Source of the DNA: Victivallales bacterium
GTDB taxonomy: Bacteria > Verrucomicrobiota > Lentisphaeria > Victivallales > Victivallaceae
DNA length: 5,783 nucleotides
Assembly: GCA_030634125.1 (NCBI GenBank)
Contig: DAOWBJ010000132.1
Coordinates: 1-5,783, forward strand
Direction: 5' to 3'
Shown here: positions 5,204 through 5,783 of the stretch, one piece after another
How positions within the stretch are numbered: the stretch's first letter is position 1
Layout of the letters: the number at the start of each line of letters is the position of its first letter
Program-made: the position numbers and the translations under genes
The notes under the pieces: generated by a model
Databases searched by the model: none
What the model was told of the DNA's origin: nothing
The model's input: only the letters and a program-made list of their open reading frames with translations

Positions 5204-5783
5204 ATGAACAAAACTGGACCTGCAACTTTATCATTACACGCGGGATTTGAAAGAGATCCGGCAACCGGCGCATGCGCTGTACCAATATATCAAACAGCGA
5301 GTTATGTATTTGAATCGGCTCAGGATGCGGAAGACTTGTTTGCCTTGAAGAAATTCGGCAACATCTATACCCGCCTGATGAATCCGACAACAGATATTTT
5401 TGAAAAAAGAATGGCGGCAATCGAAGGCGGAACCGCGGCTTTATCCACTTCAAGCGGAATGGCGGCGATTTTCCTGGCGATCACTAATATTGCACAAGCC
5501 GGTGACCATATTATCAGTACGGCCTCCCTGTATGGCGGAACTCAGACTTTGTTCCAGTATACACTGCCGCGTTTTGATATAGAGGTTACATTTATTGATG
5601 AACTCACTCCCGAGTTGATTAACGCGAATGTAAAAGACAATACCATGCTGGTTTATGGCGAAACTATTGGCAATCCGAAAGGCGACGTGCCGGATTTTAA
5701 AGCTGTAACGGACGCGGCGCATGAAAATGGTCTGCCGCTAATCATTGACAATACTTTTGCCCCGATACTTTGCAGACCTTTCG
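5204..5783 (+). CDS. metY: O-acetylhomoserine sulfhydrylase, partial (3' end outside)
   Basis: 193 codons are visible, less than half of the usual 420-430, and the frame is still open at the window edge. The N-terminus SLHAGFERDPATGACAVPIY (10-29) is typical of the Cys/Met-metabolism PLP family, MetY branch. YTRLMNPT (55-62) supplies the Tyr and Arg that hold the neighbouring subunit's PLP phosphate; SGMAA (84-88) binds the phosphate; Tyr110 in SLYGGT stacks on the PLP ring; ETIGNPKGD (153-161) is MetY-like; and Asp182 in IIDNTFAP contacts the pyridine nitrogen. The Schiff-base lysine lies beyond the edge. The enzyme makes homocysteine from O-acetylhomoserine and sulfide, feeding methionine synthesis. 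AGGAG (5191-5195) within the end of cysK sits 8 bases before the ATG. Cystathionine gamma-synthase is the main alternative, less likely from the N-terminal motif. Confidence 0.92.
   Translation, partial: MNKTGPATLSLHAGFERDPATGACAVPIYQTASYVFESAQDAEDLFALKKFGNIYTRLMNPTTDIFEKRMAAIEGGTAALSTSSGMAAIFLAITNIAQAGDHIISTASLYGGTQTLFQYTLPRFDIEVTFIDELTPELINANVKDNTMLVYGETIGNPKGDVPDFKAVTDAAHENGLPLIIDNTFAPILCRPF

Noticed and set aside
1..5783. CRISPR array, tRNA or rRNA genes, insertion sequence
   Set aside because: No regularly spaced direct repeats, no tRNA cloverleaf, no rRNA-like stretch and no transposase frame were seen.

Overview
The window is a bacterial chromosomal segment in which a small, AT-rich toxin-antitoxin-like patch lies next to housekeeping genes. 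Gene order is: Panacea-domain antitoxin (+), small PemK/MazF-like toxin candidate (+), a fused nucleotidyltransferase-HEPN protein (-), YebC/TACO1-family translation factor (+), RuvC resolvase (+), a broken Rrf2-family regulator (+), cysteine synthase CysK (+), and the start of an O-acetylhomoserine sulfhydrylase (MetY type, +) that runs off the right edge. No gene fixes the taxon. ATG starts with AGGAG/AAAGG ribosome sites, sigma70-like promoters and moderate to low GC fit an anaerobic bacterium; a PVC-type (Lentisphaerota-like) or similar lineage is only a guess.

Left region (1-420). No convincing gene is visible. A GC-richer block at about 90-212 stands out from very AT-rich flanks. It can fold into several hairpins and, read on the minus strand, ends in a GC hairpin followed by seven T. 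It looks like a structured RNA or 5' leader pointing out of the left edge, or a mobile repeat; it matches no class I recognise. To its right is the promoter of the toxin-antitoxin pair, with a 7-bp inverted repeat wrapped around the -10 box, a good candidate autoregulatory operator.

Middle region (421-2660). The antitoxin and toxin candidates are 4 bases apart and form one operon. They converge, with a 15-base gap, on the minus-strand nucleotidyltransferase-HEPN gene, whose -10-like box lies only 5 bases before its ATG and which lacks a ribosome site, suggesting a leaderless message. About 300 bases without a gene follow, carrying promoters of both neighbours and short repeats.

Right region (2661-5783). 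yebC and ruvC are adjacent and may be co-transcribed. A TTGACA promoter and a good ribosome site then lead into the first 18 codons of an Rrf2-family regulator (the family of CymR and IscR), which breaks and is never completed. Its leftover reading frame ends in an ATGA overlap with cysK. cysK and metY are 2 bases apart and make a sulfur-assimilation operon: CysK joins sulfide to O-acetylserine, MetY joins sulfide to O-acetylhomoserine. The best finding is that this operon appears to have lost its own cysteine-responsive type of regulator while keeping that regulator's promoter and start signals.
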